Shown here: in pieces, positions 6,539-6,560 of the stretch | Layout: every line of letters starts with the position of its first letter | Position numbering within the stretch: position 1 is the stretch's first letter | Assembly: GCA_947624075.1 (NCBI GenBank) | Contig: CANQIM010000067.1 | Location: forward strand, 1-6,560 | Source of the DNA: an uncultured Bacilli bacterium | GTDB lineage: Bacteria; Bacillota_I; Bacilli_A; RF39; UBA660 | DNA length: 6,560 bases | Reading direction: 5' to 3' | The notes under the pieces: model-generated | Told to the model about the DNA's origin: nothing | The model's input: only the letters and a program-made list of their open reading frames with translations | Databases searched by the model: none | Translations under genes and position numbers: made by a program

Positions 6539-6560
6539 ATAATACCTCTTTTCTATATCA

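Overview
The window is very AT-rich (about 70% A+T by eye), and every gene reads on the minus strand. It uses the standard genetic code: tryptophans are TGG and the visible stops are TAA or TAG. Strong purine-rich ribosome binding sites (AAAGGA, AGGTGA, AAGGAAGG) stand in front of the genes. Together with the protein families, this points to a low-GC anaerobic or microaerobic Firmicute (Bacillota: Clostridia, Erysipelotrichia or uncultured gut Bacilli). The bile salt hydrolase suggests life in an animal gut. The genus cannot be fixed from the sequence.

In transcription order (right to left), the layout begins with a purine-salvage gene, hypoxanthine phosphoribosyltransferase (hpt, 6029-6538). 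After 49 bases comes a pair of ABC half-transporter genes (4252-5979 and 2406-4259) whose ends overlap by 8 bases (ATGAATAA). They encode a heterodimeric exporter: one half carries the altered ATPase residues and the other the altered signature motif, so one of the two ATP sites should be degenerate. A 108-base gap with an 8-bp inverted repeat follows. Next is a choloylglycine (bile salt) hydrolase (1323-2297) with all its catalytic residues, and 20 bases further a flavin-reductase/rubredoxin fusion of the high-molecular-weight-rubredoxin type (673-1302). After a second gap of 91 bases with an imperfect hairpin (631-662) come a small HD-domain phosphohydrolase of unknown substrate (168-581) and, 2 bases later, the N-terminus of an inositol-monophosphatase-family enzyme cut by the window edge (1-165).

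Three annotated starts differ from the longest open frame. The flavoprotein starts at the ATG at 1302 rather than GTG 1311. The hydrolase starts at 2297, which places Cys2 as the N-terminal nucleophile. The second ABC half starts at ATG 4259 rather than GTG 4268.

The genes read as a gut-adaptation neighbourhood: an exporter of unknown substrate, a bile acid deconjugase with a loop sequence that predicts taurine preference, and a redox protein of a type that serves oxygen or NO reduction in anaerobes. All are recognisable families, and I found no evidence of a wholly new system. No mobile element, CRISPR array, tRNA or rRNA was seen, no convincing intrinsic terminator was found, and no stretch over 300 bases lacks a gene.
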